Shown here piece after piece: positions 1 to 9,554 of a stretch of DNA of 64,000 nucleotides. The position numbers and the translations under genes were made by a program. The stretch's first letter is position 1, and every line of letters begins with the position of its first letter. The stretch comes from an uncultured Acidobacteriaceae bacterium (lineage in GTDB: Bacteria > Acidobacteriota > Terriglobia > Terriglobales > Acidobacteriaceae), in NCBI GenBank assembly GCA_937879855.1, contig CALFMO010000028.1, positions 147,871-211,870 of the forward strand. The letters run 5' to 3'. A model generated the notes under the pieces. That model was not told the DNA's origin and did no database searches. It saw only the letters and a program-made list of their open reading frames with translations.

Positions 1-46
1 CGTGCTCCTTGAGGCTATTGAACGAGGTCCAGCGAATGGGTTAGGG

Positions 47-111
47 AAGGGCACGACTTCAGTCGTGCCGTAAAGCATAAACTCAACGACGGCTTTAGCC
101 GCTGAGGGGCG
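47..111. repeat. R4 dispersed palindromic repeat, intergenic copy
   Basis: The block holds GGGCACGACTTCAGTCGTGCC followed by a second palindrome around GGCTTTAGCC. The same arrangement recurs inside dusB near 37178-37330. Nothing coding is recognised in positions 1-184; leuD, the usual partner of leuC, would be expected off the left edge, but that is inference. Confidence 0.7.
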
Positions 112-184
112 TGGTCGACCCTGCAAACGTCGCAGCCTTTGAGCAGATCCCTGTCGCACGCTCAGACTCCTTTCTCACCCGTTA

Positions 185-1603
185 TCACTGATACTTCCAA
201 TTCCTTATGTCGGTAAAGTGTCCCGCAATCGCCGCCGCTGCCGCCATCATTGGACTCACAAGATGCGTCCGTCCCCCTCGCCCCTGGCGCCCTTCGAAAT
301 TACGATTGCTGGTTGACGCGCACCGCTCTCCCGGCTGCAAAATATCAGGATTCATTCCCAGGCACATCGAGCATCCCGACTCGCGCCACTCGAATCCCGC
401 ATCCTGAAAAATCCTATGCAGCCCTTCCTGCTCTGCCGCCCGCTTCACCGTCTGCGATCCTGGCACCACCATTGCTCGAACCTTCGCGTTGACGTGATGT
501 CCGCGCGCCACCCGCGCCGCTGCCCGCAAATCTTCAAGTCGCGAATTCGTGCACGATCCAATGAACACGCGATCGATCCCAATATCTTCAATGCGCAGTC
601 CCGGTTCCAGCCCCATATATTGCAACGCCAGCTCCGCTGCTCGCCGATCCGATTCCTCTAATCCCTTGACCTCCGGCACGCGCCCCGTCACCGGAGCCAC
701 CATCCCTGGATTCGTCCCCCAAGTAACAAACGGACAAAGCTGTGCCGCATCAATCTCCACAACTTCGTCGAACTCCGCACCATCATCGGAAGGCAAACTG
801 CGCCAGTAGGCGACGGCCTTCTCCCACTCCGCACCCGACGGCGCAAATCGTTTTCCCTTCACATAGGCGATGGTCGTTTCATCGGGCGCCACCATGCCCG
901 CCCGCGCGCCCGCCTCGATGCTCATGTTGCACAGCGTCATGCGCCCTTCCATAGAGAGCGCTCGCACCGCGGGCCCCGCGTATTCGATCACGTGCCCGGT
1001 TGCGCCATCTGTCCCGATCTGCCCGATGATTCCCAACGCCAGATCCTTCGCCGTGACGCCCTCCGCCAGCCGCCCGCGCACATCGATCTTCATCGTTTTC
1101 GGCCGTTGCTGCGCCAGGCACTGCGTCGCCAGCACGTGCTCCACCTCCGACGTGCCAATGCCAAACGCCAGCGCTCCAAATGCCCCATGCGTGCTGGTAT
1201 GGCTGTCGCCGCAGACGATCGTCATCCCCGGCTGCGTCAGCCCCAGCTCCGGACCAATCACGTGCACAATCCCCTGCTCCGGCGAATCCATGTCAAACAG
1301 CCGGATCCCGAATTCTTTGCAGTTCGACTGCAAGGCCGCGATCTGCTTGGCCGCAATCAGGTCGGTAATCGGAGTTCCACGCGGCTCGGTAGGAATATTG
1401 TGGTCGACGGTTGCCACGGTCCGCGCCGGTTGCCGCACGTTCCGCCCCGCCGCCCGCAGCCCATCGAAAGCCTGCGGCGAAGTCACCTCGTGCACCAGAT
1501 GCAAATCGATATAAAGGATGGGCGACCGCCCCGCTGGCTGCGCCACCAGGTGTGCCTCCCAAATCTTCTCGAATAATGTCCGCGCTACTGCCATAGTTTT
1601 CAT
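185..1603 (-). CDS. leuC: 3-isopropylmalate dehydratase large subunit
   Basis: Catalyses isomerisation of 2-isopropylmalate to 3-isopropylmalate in leucine biosynthesis, as the catalytic half of a LeuC-LeuD heterodimer in the cytoplasm. The 472-residue length is normal for the family. The aconitase-type 4Fe-4S ligands are visible: C351 in GSCTNSRLEDL, and C411 and C414 in SGCSMCLGMNPD. The N-terminal VDHNIPT and CGDSHTSTHGAFG motifs are also present. Start is the first ATG; a second ATG three codons later is equally possible, and no clear Shine-Dalgarno sequence precedes either. It is divergent from the lemA-like gene across a 177-bp gap. Confidence 0.96.
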   Translation of the reverse strand: MKTMAVARTLFEKIWEAHLVAQPAGRSPILYIDLHLVHEVTSPQAFDGLRAAGRNVRQPARTVATVDHNIPTEPRGTPITDLIAAKQIAALQSNCKEFGIRLFDMDSPEQGIVHVIGPELGLTQPGMTIVCGDSHTSTHGAFGALAFGIGTSEVEHVLATQCLAQQRPKTMKIDVRGRLAEGVTAKDLALGIIGQIGTDGATGHVIEYAGPAVRALSMEGRMTLCNMSIEAGARAGMVAPDETTIAYVKGKRFAPSGAEWEKAVAYWRSLPSDDGAEFDEVVEIDAAQLCPFVTWGTNPGMVAPVTGRVPEVKGLEESDRRAAELALQYMGLEPGLRIEDIGIDRVFIGSCTNSRLEDLRAAARVARGHHVNAKVRAMVVPGSQTVKRAAEQEGLHRIFQDAGFEWRESGCSMCLGMNPDILQPGERCASTSNRNFEGRQGRGGRTHLVSPMMAAAAAIAGHFTDIRNWKYQ

Positions 1604-1780
1604 TGAAAGAAAGGATTGAAGAAAGCCGTAGCTAGTAGTTTTTCACAGCCCGCCAGATATGAGCAAGGTTGCGAGATCCTAGGTGCGCTAACCTGCCGAA
1701 GCGCATCCTGCTGGCGCAACCCTTTCGGCACTTGTTTCCATGTGTCGCGGCTGGCACCTTAGAGTTTCGGCGAGGCCACA

Positions 1781-2362
1781 ATGGACAGCAGCGCGATCAC
1801 CGGCTTGGCGTTCTTACTCTTCGTTGCAGGGGTGCTGATCTACACGATCATCCTGTATAACGGGCTGGTCCGGCTGCGCAACGAGAACGATCGCGCGTGG
1901 GCCAACATTGACGTGTTGCTGAAGCAACGGCACGACGAAATCCCCAACCTGGTGGAGACCGTCAAGGGATATATGCAGCACGAGCAGCAGACGCTGCTTG
2001 CAGTAACCCAGGCGAGGACGGCGTCGATGAGCGCGGCCAGCGTCGGACAGAAGGCTGTTGCCGATCTGCAGGTGGCGAGCGCGCTGCGTGGGCTGTTTGC
2101 CGTGGCTGAGAATTATCCGCAACTCAAGGCCAATCAAAACTTCCTGAAGCTGCAGAATCGCATTTCCGAACTGGAAGAGCGCATTGCCGACAGGCGTGAG
2201 TTCTTCAACGATGACGTCAATGCCTACAACACGCGTATCGGGCAAATCCCCGATGTGTTCGTAGCCAGCTTTATGAGCCTGAAGCCGCGTGAGATGTTCA
2301 AAGTCTCCGACGAAGACCGCAAGCTGCTGGATGTAAAGTTCGCGACCGGACAGGGCGCGTGA
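1781..2362 (+). CDS. LemA family protein
   Basis: A 193-residue LemA-family protein with one N-terminal membrane helix (about residues 5-27) followed by the LemA signature, including RAWANIDVLLKQRHDEIPNL, and a long helical, probably coiled-coil, body. LemA proteins are membrane-anchored, with the helical domain probably facing the periplasm; their molecular role is not settled. The TPM-domain protein often encoded next to lemA is absent here, so the gene appears to be solitary. Nothing in the sequence indicates how it is regulated. Confidence 0.9.
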   Translation: MDSSAITGLAFLLFVAGVLIYTIILYNGLVRLRNENDRAWANIDVLLKQRHDEIPNLVETVKGYMQHEQQTLLAVTQARTASMSAASVGQKAVADLQVASALRGLFAVAENYPQLKANQNFLKLQNRISELEERIADRREFFNDDVNAYNTRIGQIPDVFVASFMSLKPREMFKVSDEDRKLLDVKFATGQGA

Positions 2363-2496
2363 ACTGAATTTCTGTGAATGCGGCAAGCGCCTGGTAACGA
2401 GCGCCCAAACCTTCTCCCCGCGGGTGCTCGGACCTTCGTAACTAGCCCACCGTAACTGCGCGCTACTAAGCTTCAACGCGGGGGTTTGCTTAAACC

Positions 2497-2859
2497 ATGA
2501 TCAACACAATTACGAAGTCCCTTTCAATTCTGGCAGTGGGTGGTTTGATGTTTGTTGGCTCCGCCGCTGCTCAACCTCAAGCTGGTCCGGGACAGGTCGA
2601 TCCGGGTCATCCCCGCGTGAACGAAGTTAACCGCCGCGAAACCAATCAGCAAAAGCGCATCGGGAATGGCGTCAAGAGCGGCAAGCTCACGCCCGGACAG
2701 ACTGCGCGTCTGGAAAAGCGCGAACAGAGCATTCAGCACCAGGAAAAAAAGGACATGGCCGCGCACAATGGTCACCTGACCAAGGCTGAGCAGAGAAACC
2801 TCAACCACAGGCAGAATCGGGTGAGCAAAAGCATCTACAAAGACAAGCATTCCAAATAG
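2497..2859 (+). CDS. Small secreted basic protein, unknown function
   Basis: A 120-residue protein with a clear Sec signal peptide (hydrophobic stretch ending in GSAAAQ, residues about 8-25). The mature part is rich in Lys, Arg, Gln and Asn and contains two repeated segments, RETNQQKRIGNGVKSGKLTP and, later, KKDMAAHNGHLTKAEQRNLN. The pattern (G-x-L-T-x-x-E/Q-x-x-R/N-L) suggests a duplicated helical hairpin. I do not recognise an assigned function. A hairpin followed by a T-rich tract lies just downstream. Confidence 0.75.
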   Translation: MINTITKSLSILAVGGLMFVGSAAAQPQAGPGQVDPGHPRVNEVNRRETNQQKRIGNGVKSGKLTPGQTARLEKREQSIQHQEKKDMAAHNGHLTKAEQRNLNHRQNRVSKSIYKDKHSK

Positions 2860-2888
2860 TCTGACCCCTTGATTCCCGAGTTCAGGAT

Positions 2889-2920
2889 AAAGCCGCGGGT
2901 AGCCGTGGCTTTTTCTTTTT
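2889..2920 (+). terminator. Intrinsic terminator after the small secreted protein gene
   Basis: A 10-bp stem with one mismatch (AAAGCCGCGG / CCGTGGCTTT, 4-nt loop) is followed by TTCTTTTT. It lies 30 bp past the stop codon at 2859. Confidence 0.75.
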
Positions 2921-2984
2921 AGGATTGCTTTTTGGCTAGGAAGTCAAAAACAGCGGGTAGGAGTGCCCGCTCCACACAAGACTC

Positions 2985-4100
2985 TCACCCCAGCAGCTTG
3001 GCGGCTTCTTTGGCGTAGTAGGTGAGGATGATGCTGGCGCCCGCGCGGCGGATGCTTAGCAGCGATTCCATCATCACGCGGTCGCGTTCGATCCAACCGT
3101 TCTGGGCGGCGGCTTCGATCATGGCGTATTCGCCCGAGACTTGATAGGCGGCGAGGGGCAGGTCGAAACGGTCGCGGGCGGCGGCGATTACGTCGAGGTA
3201 GGGCATGGCAGGTTTGACCATGATCATGTCGGCGCCTTCTTCAATGTCGGCGGCGATTTCGCGCATGGCTTCACGTAGATTTGCGCCATCCATCTGATAA
3301 GACCGGCGGTCGCCGAATTGCGGCGCGGAGTCGGCCGCCTCGCGGAACGGCCCGTAGAAGCCGGAAGCGAACTTGGCAGCATAGGAAAGAATCGGCGTGT
3401 TGTTCAGGCCGGCTCCGTCGAGGGCGCGGCGAATTGCGGCGACTCGGCCGTCCATCATGTCGGAAGGGGCGATGATGTCGATGCCGGCTTTTGCCAGCGA
3501 CACTGAGGTGCGGGCCAGCAGGTCGAGCGAGGCATCGTTGTCGATTTCATAGTTCGACTCTGCGGCGCGCGCGGCCGCCGATACCATAGTCTGAATCGCC
3601 TTTTCCTTTTCTTCCTTGCTCTTCACTGCGAGTATCCGCTGCGATGGAGCCAAACTGTCCCGAACCGCAGCGCCCAACGATTGGGGTGTAAACATCGACT
3701 TCACGATCCCGCAGTGGCCGTGCGACATGTATTCGCACAGGCAGACGTCGCCCATCAGGGTCAGGCCGGGGACTTCGCGCTTCATGGCCCGAGCGGCTTG
3801 CTGCACGATTCCGTCGTCGGCCCAGGCTCCGGTGGCGACTTCGTCCTTCTTGTCGGGAAGACCGAACAGGATAACCGCGGGCACGCCGAGGGAACGAACT
3901 TGCTGCGCTTCTTTCACGGCTTCGTCAACAGAGAGGTTGAAAACGCCGGGCATGGACCGGACTGGCTTGCGGATGCCCTCTCCGGGACATACGAACATGG
4001 GATAGACGAAGGCATCGGGGGTGAGGCGGGTCTCACATACCAGATTGCGCAGTTCTGCCGTGCGACGGAGGCGGCGGAGACGGGTTACTGGAAATGCCAT
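2985..4100 (-). CDS. hemB: Delta-aminolevulinic acid dehydratase (porphobilinogen synthase)
   Basis: Condenses two 5-aminolevulinate molecules to porphobilinogen, an early step of tetrapyrrole synthesis. Visible are the cysteine metal site DVCLCEYMSHGHC (C120, C122, C130), the APSDMMDGRV motif, and the two active-site lysine motifs YAAKF and VKPAMPY. At 371 residues it is longer than typical HemB (about 325). The excess is a Lys/Glu-rich segment of about 50 residues (roughly 134-183) between the GHCGIV and EIDNDAS blocks. The rest aligns with the family as I know it. Start is the ATG that gives MAFPVTRLRRLRR. Confidence 0.96.
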   Translation of the reverse strand: MAFPVTRLRRLRRTAELRNLVCETRLTPDAFVYPMFVCPGEGIRKPVRSMPGVFNLSVDEAVKEAQQVRSLGVPAVILFGLPDKKDEVATGAWADDGIVQQAARAMKREVPGLTLMGDVCLCEYMSHGHCGIVKSMFTPQSLGAAVRDSLAPSQRILAVKSKEEKEKAIQTMVSAAARAAESNYEIDNDASLDLLARTSVSLAKAGIDIIAPSDMMDGRVAAIRRALDGAGLNNTPILSYAAKFASGFYGPFREAADSAPQFGDRRSYQMDGANLREAMREIAADIEEGADMIMVKPAMPYLDVIAAARDRFDLPLAAYQVSGEYAMIEAAAQNGWIERDRVMMESLLSIRRAGASIILTYYAKEAAKLLG

Positions 4101-4200
4101 GGCAGATCACCGAGGGAAGGGCGGGGTCAACGCCCTCCCTTAGTGATTCTAGACTATTCGGAATGATGAAACAGTGATTGATTCCCCCGGATAGTTGAAA

Positions 4201-4306
4201 GATCAAAATCCCCACCCTGTCGCAAAAGCGCGACAAGGGTGGGGCACCCGGCATAGAGGTGTGACGAAAGTAACCCGTGGCTTCCCGAAGGCACCTCGGA
4301 ATGACC
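4201..4306. repeat. R3 repeat followed by a partial R6 repeat
   Basis: Positions 4201-4250 carry ATCAAAATCCCCACCCT, an inner palindrome, then AGGGTGGGGCACCC. Positions about 4285-4306 carry a CCTCGGAATGAC element. Both families recur elsewhere in the window. They sit just upstream of the sensor kinase start and probably do not code for its N-terminus. Confidence 0.7.
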
Positions 4307-4332
4307 GATTTGGTCCCATAGAATTAGGACGG

Positions 4333-6084
4333 ATGCGTCTGTTTCAGCAGTACCGTTGGTTTGCTGCAGCGGCCGGGATCACTCTGGCATTTGCAGTCGT
4401 GTCGGCGATTGCGCATCCGAGCAACCAGCTAACGGCGTTTGGGGACTTGTTGGGGCTGGCTCTCATACTGGGTGCTGCAGCGATCGCACTTAGAAATGCA
4501 CTCGCCCGGCCAGGACAGGAGCGCAGTTTCTGGACACTGATGGCGCTCGGATTCTCCCTGTGGGCGTGCAATCAGGCGGCGTGGACCTATCGCGAGATCG
4601 TCCTCCAATCGAAGTTTCCCGATGCATCTTTCTTTGATGTCATTCTCTTCTTTCATGCGGTGCCGATGATTGCGGCGGTGCTGTGGCGTCCAGACCTGGT
4701 GAAGACGGAGGGTAGAAGTCATCTCAGCCTGCGCAATTTTCTAATGCTGCTGGGATGGTGGATTTTTCTATATGCCTTCATCGTGTTTCCGCACCAGTAT
4801 GTGGCCATGGACCTCGACCTATATAACGTCTGCTACACCCGGCTTTACTTGCTGGCCAATCTCCTGCTGCTGGCGGTGCTAGGGCAAGCGGCATGGAACA
4901 GTTCCGGCGGATGGCATCGGGTTTACCTGCACTTGTTTTCGGCTGGGGTGCTATACGCCATTGGCGCCCGGCTGCTGGAGTGGGCAGTAACACATGGCAA
5001 GTACTACACAGGAAGCCTCTACGACGTTCCTTACCTTGCGACGCTGGCATGGATGGCGGCGACCGCTCTGTCGGCGCCGGAATGGGAACTGGAGAGTCGC
5101 GAGATCAGTTTGGCTCCGCGGTGGAAAAAGGTGATTCCGCAGTTCGCTATGGCGGCGCTCCTGTCTTTGCCGGGGTTGGGCCTTTGGACTGTGCTGTTCG
5201 ATAGATCGGCTGCCCCTTCCCGGGCGTTCCGTGTTGCTACCGTACTGGTAGCGATGCTGCTGCTGGGAGCCTTTGTCTTTCTGCGGCAATATGTGCAAGA
5301 CCAGGCGCTGATGGCTCTGTTGAAGGAGTCGCGCCGGGGATACGAGAACCAGAAACGATTGCAAAGCGAGCTGGTCCAGAAGGAGAAACTGGCATCTCTT
5401 GGCAACATGGTGGCGGGAGCGGCACACGATATCAACCATCCTCTTACTGCCATCGTGAGCTATTCGGAGCAACTGTGGGCGAAAGAACGGCTCACCGAGG
5501 AACAGAACCTGCTGGTACGCAAAATTGTGAGCCAGGCGCATCGTACCCGTGATCTGGTCACGGACCTGTTGAACTTTGCTCAACAGTCGCCGGCAGAGAA
5601 AATTCCTGTAGACGTCAGTGTGCTGTTGCACCGCGCGAGCCAGATGCTGGAGTCGCGGCGTTTGCCGGGGACAATCCGCGTCGGTCTTTCGATTGATCCC
5701 GATTTTCCGCGAGTGCAGGGCAATGCCAACCGGTTGTTCCAGGCCTTTGTCGAGATCATTGAGAACGCTATGGACGCATTGGAAGAGGCGGGCGGAGGAT
5801 CGCTGGAAATCACCGCACAACGGCAAGGCGAAGAGGCGGTGCTGCAGTTCTCCGATACCGGGCCGGGGATTCGCGAGCCCAAGCGCGTTTTCGATCCGTT
5901 CTATACGACCAAGCCGGTGGGAAAGGGCACGGGCCTCGGCCTGAGCGCAGTGTATGGCGTGATCCAGGATCACAGCGGCCAAATTAGCTGTGAGAACAAA
6001 CCGGAAGGTGGGGCGCTGTTCGTGGTGCGCCTGCCGGCGGAAAAAAAGCCGGCGGCGAAAGTAGCTGGAGCCGTCGGCGACTGA
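4333..6084 (+). CDS. Multi-pass membrane sensor histidine kinase
   Basis: The 583-residue protein has an N-terminal half of roughly eight or nine hydrophobic helices with no recognised ligand-binding domain. A HisKA dimerisation domain follows, with phospho-acceptor His near residue 365 in GAAHDINHPLTAI. The HATPase domain shows the N box (ENAMDALEEA), DTGPGI near residue 506 and GKGTGLGLS. It therefore probably autophosphorylates and passes phosphate to a response regulator, but none is encoded nearby. The start was placed at ATG 4333 because upstream in-frame sequence is repeat DNA. A TAGAAT hexamer lies about 15 bp before this ATG. Confidence 0.88.
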   Translation: MRLFQQYRWFAAAAGITLAFAVVSAIAHPSNQLTAFGDLLGLALILGAAAIALRNALARPGQERSFWTLMALGFSLWACNQAAWTYREIVLQSKFPDASFFDVILFFHAVPMIAAVLWRPDLVKTEGRSHLSLRNFLMLLGWWIFLYAFIVFPHQYVAMDLDLYNVCYTRLYLLANLLLLAVLGQAAWNSSGGWHRVYLHLFSAGVLYAIGARLLEWAVTHGKYYTGSLYDVPYLATLAWMAATALSAPEWELESREISLAPRWKKVIPQFAMAALLSLPGLGLWTVLFDRSAAPSRAFRVATVLVAMLLLGAFVFLRQYVQDQALMALLKESRRGYENQKRLQSELVQKEKLASLGNMVAGAAHDINHPLTAIVSYSEQLWAKERLTEEQNLLVRKIVSQAHRTRDLVTDLLNFAQQSPAEKIPVDVSVLLHRASQMLESRRLPGTIRVGLSIDPDFPRVQGNANRLFQAFVEIIENAMDALEEAGGGSLEITAQRQGEEAVLQFSDTGPGIREPKRVFDPFYTTKPVGKGTGLGLSAVYGVIQDHSGQISCENKPEGGALFVVRLPAEKKPAAKVAGAVGD

Positions 6085-6236
6085 CGATCGGCTGAGTCAG
6101 GAAAACCTTCTGCCCTCGCGAGTTTCTAGCTTTTCCATTTCTCAAATCTTTATCTGCCAGGCCAGTTGCTCGACCCTCGCGATGTTCGACCGTCCCGTCA
6201 GCGTTGCGCCCTTCCACTCCTGTACCATGAAATACG

Positions 6237-8723
6237 ATGTCGCGGGAACTGACCCACAATTCGGCGCGGGTGCTCGAGTTCGATGCCCTCCGGCAATTGC
6301 TGCGCGGATACGCCTCCTCGCCCCTAGGCCAGGAGCGAATTGCTGCACTTAGTCCTTCGACTGACCGTGATTGGATTGAGAAGCAACAGGAACTGGCGAG
6401 CGAGATCCGCGAATTCCGGCGTGTAGGCGGGCGCTTTGATTTTTCCGGATTGATTGAAATCAGTCTTCTCGTCGAGAAGTCGCGCGTTGCGGGAGCAGCG
6501 CTGGAAACCACCGAAATTCGTGACGTGATTCTGGTAATGGATCGTGCCGCGGAATGGAGGGAAATCGGTCTGCGTCCTCCGGCGAATATGAAATGCGACT
6601 GGCAGGGAGTGAAGGCGCTCTCCGACCATGTTGTGGACTTCACAGAATTTCTGCGCTTCTTCCGCAACAAAATCCAGCCGGACGGAACTTTAGAAGACAA
6701 AGCTTCGCCGGAGTTGGCGCGCATTCGGCGCGAGATCGAAAAGCAAAGGCGCTCGATTCAAGAGTCCCTGCGTGGTTATTTGCGGCGGCTGGCCGAGGGT
6801 GGGACGGTACAGGACGAACTGGTCACGATCCGCGGCGAGCGCTTTGTCATCCCGGTAAAAGTCGAGCAGAAGCGGCGGGTGCAGGGCGTGGTTCACGGCG
6901 CAAGTTCGAGCGGGCAAACGGTGTTCGTCGAACCGCTGGAGACGATCGAGCAAAACAACGAACTGGTGCGGCTGCTGGAAGAAGAACTGGCGGAGATCCA
7001 TCGCATTCTGCTGGAGATGACGCAGCGGATTGGGTCGCAGGCAGAGGCAATTCTGGCTGCGGTCGATGTGCTTGCTGAACTCGAGCTGCAATTTGCCAAG
7101 GCGCGCTTCGCGGAAGACTACAACTGCGCGGCAGTGAAACTGACTGGGTCCGCTGACGATTCATGTGGGGACAGCCGCCCTCGGCTGTCCGGGGCGACCG
7201 AAGGTCGACTACTGCTTCACAACGCGCGGCATCCTCTGCTGGAGCGCAATCTGAAGGCGAAGGGCGCGTCCGTAGTTCCCGTTAGCGTGGAACTGGAAGG
7301 CGAACGGCGACAGCTCATCATCACCGGGCCGAATACCGGCGGCAAAACGGTTACGCTGAAGACGGTTGGATTGCTGGCGTTGATGGCGCAGTCGGGGCTT
7401 CCGGTGCCCGCGGACCGGGCGGAGCTTCCCGTGTTCGACGCCGTGCTCGCCGACATCGGCGACTACCAGTCGATCGAACAGAATCTGTCAACGTTCTCAG
7501 CACACGTCACCAATATTGATTTCATTTCGCGCACGGCGACCGAGCGCTCGTTGGTGTTGTTGGATGAACTCGGCTCGGCGACTGATCCGGAGGAGGGTGC
7601 AGCGCTGGCCGTCGCGATTGCCGGGCACTTTGGCAGCATCGGTTGCATGACGATCATTTCCACCCACCACACTTCGCTCAAGGTGTACGGCGCAAACACG
7701 CCCGGAGTCGTTAACGCTTCGGTGGGCTTTGACGAGGCGACCCTGCAGCCGACCTACGAATTGAAAGTGGGTGTGCCAGGAGCATCAGCGGGTATCAACA
7801 TCGCGCGAAGACTGGGCTTGAATCCCGCGATTATTGAAAGTGCGCGATCGCGGCTGGGAACTCAGGCTCGCGATGTCGGGCACTTTCTCGACAAGCTTCA
7901 TGCCGATCTGCGCTCAGCCGAAACTGAACGGCTCCGCCTGAAGACGCGCGAACAGGAACTGGAGCGCGAGAAAGCGCATCTGGCCGCCGAGGGACGGAAA
8001 GAGCAGCAAGTCAAAGTGCGCGAGATGGAGAAAAAGCTGGAAAGCCTGCTGCGCGATTTTGAGTATCACGCGCGCGAAGCAGTGAATACAGTGCAAGATC
8101 GGGCCGCAGCCCAGAAGCTCTCGAAAGATGCGGAGCGGCGGATTGCGAAGTTGCGCCGGGAGTTCCGTGAGCAGTTCGATTCGACGATAGTGGCCCATTC
8201 CACCGGCGCCGATCACGGCGATCCGCACGCGCAACCGCAATTAGTGAAGCATGTTTCCCAAGGTGACACCGTGAAGCTGAAGTCGACGGGGCGTCCCGCG
8301 CGGGTGCTGCGCAAGGTGGACGACAATCATTTTGAAGTAGAGATGGGCGCGATGAAGATGAAGATCGCGCGCGACGACATCGCCGAAGTGCTGGCCGGCG
8401 TGCAGGCGAATGAATCTCCTGTGAAAGCTGCTCGTGCGCGAGGAATTTCTGTCTCGCTCGAAAGCGAGGGTGCGAACGTGCCCAGCGAAATCAACGTGAT
8501 CGGGCAGACGGTGGACGACGCCTCGCGCGAGGTGGAGAAATTCGTGGACCGGGCATTTCTAGCTGGCTTGCCGCGGGTGCGCGTGGTTCATGGCAGCGGC
8601 ATGGGCATCCTGCGCAAAGCGCTGCGGCAGTTGCTGCAGCAGCATCCGCATGTGGAGTCGGTCGCGGAAGCACCGCAGAATGAAGGCGGGGGAGGGGCGA
8701 CGGTGGTGGAGTTGCGAATATGA
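6237..8723 (+). CDS. mutS2: Endonuclease MutS2 (MutS-family ATPase with Smr domain)
   Basis: An 828-residue MutS2. The MutS core ATPase shows Walker A GPNTGGKT near residue 365 and Walker B LVLLDELGSATDPEEG near 440. A long charged coiled coil follows (about 560-660), and a C-terminal Smr nuclease domain (about 752-828) contains VVHGSGMGILR. Family members suppress recombination or rescue stalled ribosomes in different bacteria; which role applies here is unknown. An R1 palindromic repeat is inserted in frame at about residues 309-324, just before the RHPLLE motif. Confidence 0.95.
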   Translation: MSRELTHNSARVLEFDALRQLLRGYASSPLGQERIAALSPSTDRDWIEKQQELASEIREFRRVGGRFDFSGLIEISLLVEKSRVAGAALETTEIRDVILVMDRAAEWREIGLRPPANMKCDWQGVKALSDHVVDFTEFLRFFRNKIQPDGTLEDKASPELARIRREIEKQRRSIQESLRGYLRRLAEGGTVQDELVTIRGERFVIPVKVEQKRRVQGVVHGASSSGQTVFVEPLETIEQNNELVRLLEEELAEIHRILLEMTQRIGSQAEAILAAVDVLAELELQFAKARFAEDYNCAAVKLTGSADDSCGDSRPRLSGATEGRLLLHNARHPLLERNLKAKGASVVPVSVELEGERRQLIITGPNTGGKTVTLKTVGLLALMAQSGLPVPADRAELPVFDAVLADIGDYQSIEQNLSTFSAHVTNIDFISRTATERSLVLLDELGSATDPEEGAALAVAIAGHFGSIGCMTIISTHHTSLKVYGANTPGVVNASVGFDEATLQPTYELKVGVPGASAGINIARRLGLNPAIIESARSRLGTQARDVGHFLDKLHADLRSAETERLRLKTREQELEREKAHLAAEGRKEQQVKVREMEKKLESLLRDFEYHAREAVNTVQDRAAAQKLSKDAERRIAKLRREFREQFDSTIVAHSTGADHGDPHAQPQLVKHVSQGDTVKLKSTGRPARVLRKVDDNHFEVEMGAMKMKIARDDIAEVLAGVQANESPVKAARARGISVSLESEGANVPSEINVIGQTVDDASREVEKFVDRAFLAGLPRVRVVHGSGMGILRKALRQLLQQHPHVESVAEAPQNEGGGGATVVELRI
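7163..7208. repeat. R1 palindromic repeat inserted in frame in mutS2
   Basis: GTGGGGACAGCCGCC / GGCTGTCC palindrome followed by GCGACCGAAGGTCG. It is translated as a CGDSRPRLSGATEG-like stretch between two conserved MutS2 blocks. Other copies of the same element lie at 43511, 58217 and 60843. Confidence 0.8.
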
Positions 8724-8961
8724 ACGCCGCGGAAGTGTAAAAAGTCGTTAGCACCCCTAACTCCGGCGTAGAAATCGGGTTGATCGTGCTGACTCCGACA
8801 AATCAAACTGCGGAACTGGCGTCCGCATATGCACCCCAAACAGTGCAATCGCGAGCGATTCCGCCACAGCCTTGGCCGTACAAAATAGGTGCGCTGACGG
8901 ACATCAGGGACTAGACTTATTACTAGCTGCCACGACGCCCTTTCGTAGAAGGGGGGCGAAA

Positions 8962-9120
8962 ATGAGTCCCGAAATTACGTGCGCGATATGCAAGCAACCG
9001 GTTGTTCTGGAGAACGACCGATACGCGGATGAGGACGGTAACGTCGTTCACGAAAGATGCTATTTAGGCCGCATTCTGACGTCGCCGAATGACCCTCCAT
9101 CGCCCCAACACACCGAGTAG
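8962..9120 (+). CDS. Small zinc-binding protein, unknown function
   Basis: A 52-residue protein with a treble-clef-like arrangement: CAICKQPVV followed about 25 residues later by HERCY, that is C-x2-C and H-x2-C, consistent with one structural zinc. The start was chosen at ATG 8962, which follows a strong GAAGGGGGGCG Shine-Dalgarno sequence; an upstream in-frame ATG at 8872 lacks one. Function is unknown. It stands alone between mutS2 and the M13 peptidase gene. Confidence 0.6.
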   Translation: MSPEITCAICKQPVVLENDRYADEDGNVVHERCYLGRILTSPNDPPSPQHTE

Positions 9121-9554
9121 CAACGGTGCAAGTGGGCCGTGAACAGTGTTCGGACAGTATGGGGAGGGTTCGCCTGGGAGTTGGTTAGGTCCGCTCAGTA
9201 CGACAGCGCACAATCAGTCGAATAGATCGTGTCTTCTAGCATCCCTTGCCGCGAACTACGTTCTGGAAGCCTGCTCCTCGCACAAATCAAACAGCGTTTC
9301 CGCGGGGTGCAAGGGGTTCGATGAGAAAGGCCGTGAAAGGCGCTGAGAAAAACTCGGAATTTGTACCCCTCCGCGTTCTCTGCGGCTGTTTTCCGCGAAC
9401 TCGGCGGTTAAGAGCTTTTGACACGATTTTCACGTTGGACCAGCGCGATTTCTCGATTTATCGATTTGGACGCAGGCGGGCTTTCCACATTGTTCCGGAG
9501 ATGGCCTAGAAGGTTGCATCGCACGTGTTTCCGTTATCAAAAGGAAGGTATTCC
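9121..9554. other. Non-coding stretch with R8 repeat
   Basis: No convincing gene is seen. Positions about 9370-9417 hold a copy of the R8 element (CTCCGCGTTCTCTGCGG ... CGGCGGTTAA), a dispersed text-like repeat found at six places in the window. The AAAGGAAGG Shine-Dalgarno of the next gene is at 9540-9548. Confidence 0.6.

Noticed and set aside
4951..5982. Minus-strand frame of 343 codons opposite the histidine kinase
   Set aside because: Shadow of the kinase gene; no independent start signal or domain.
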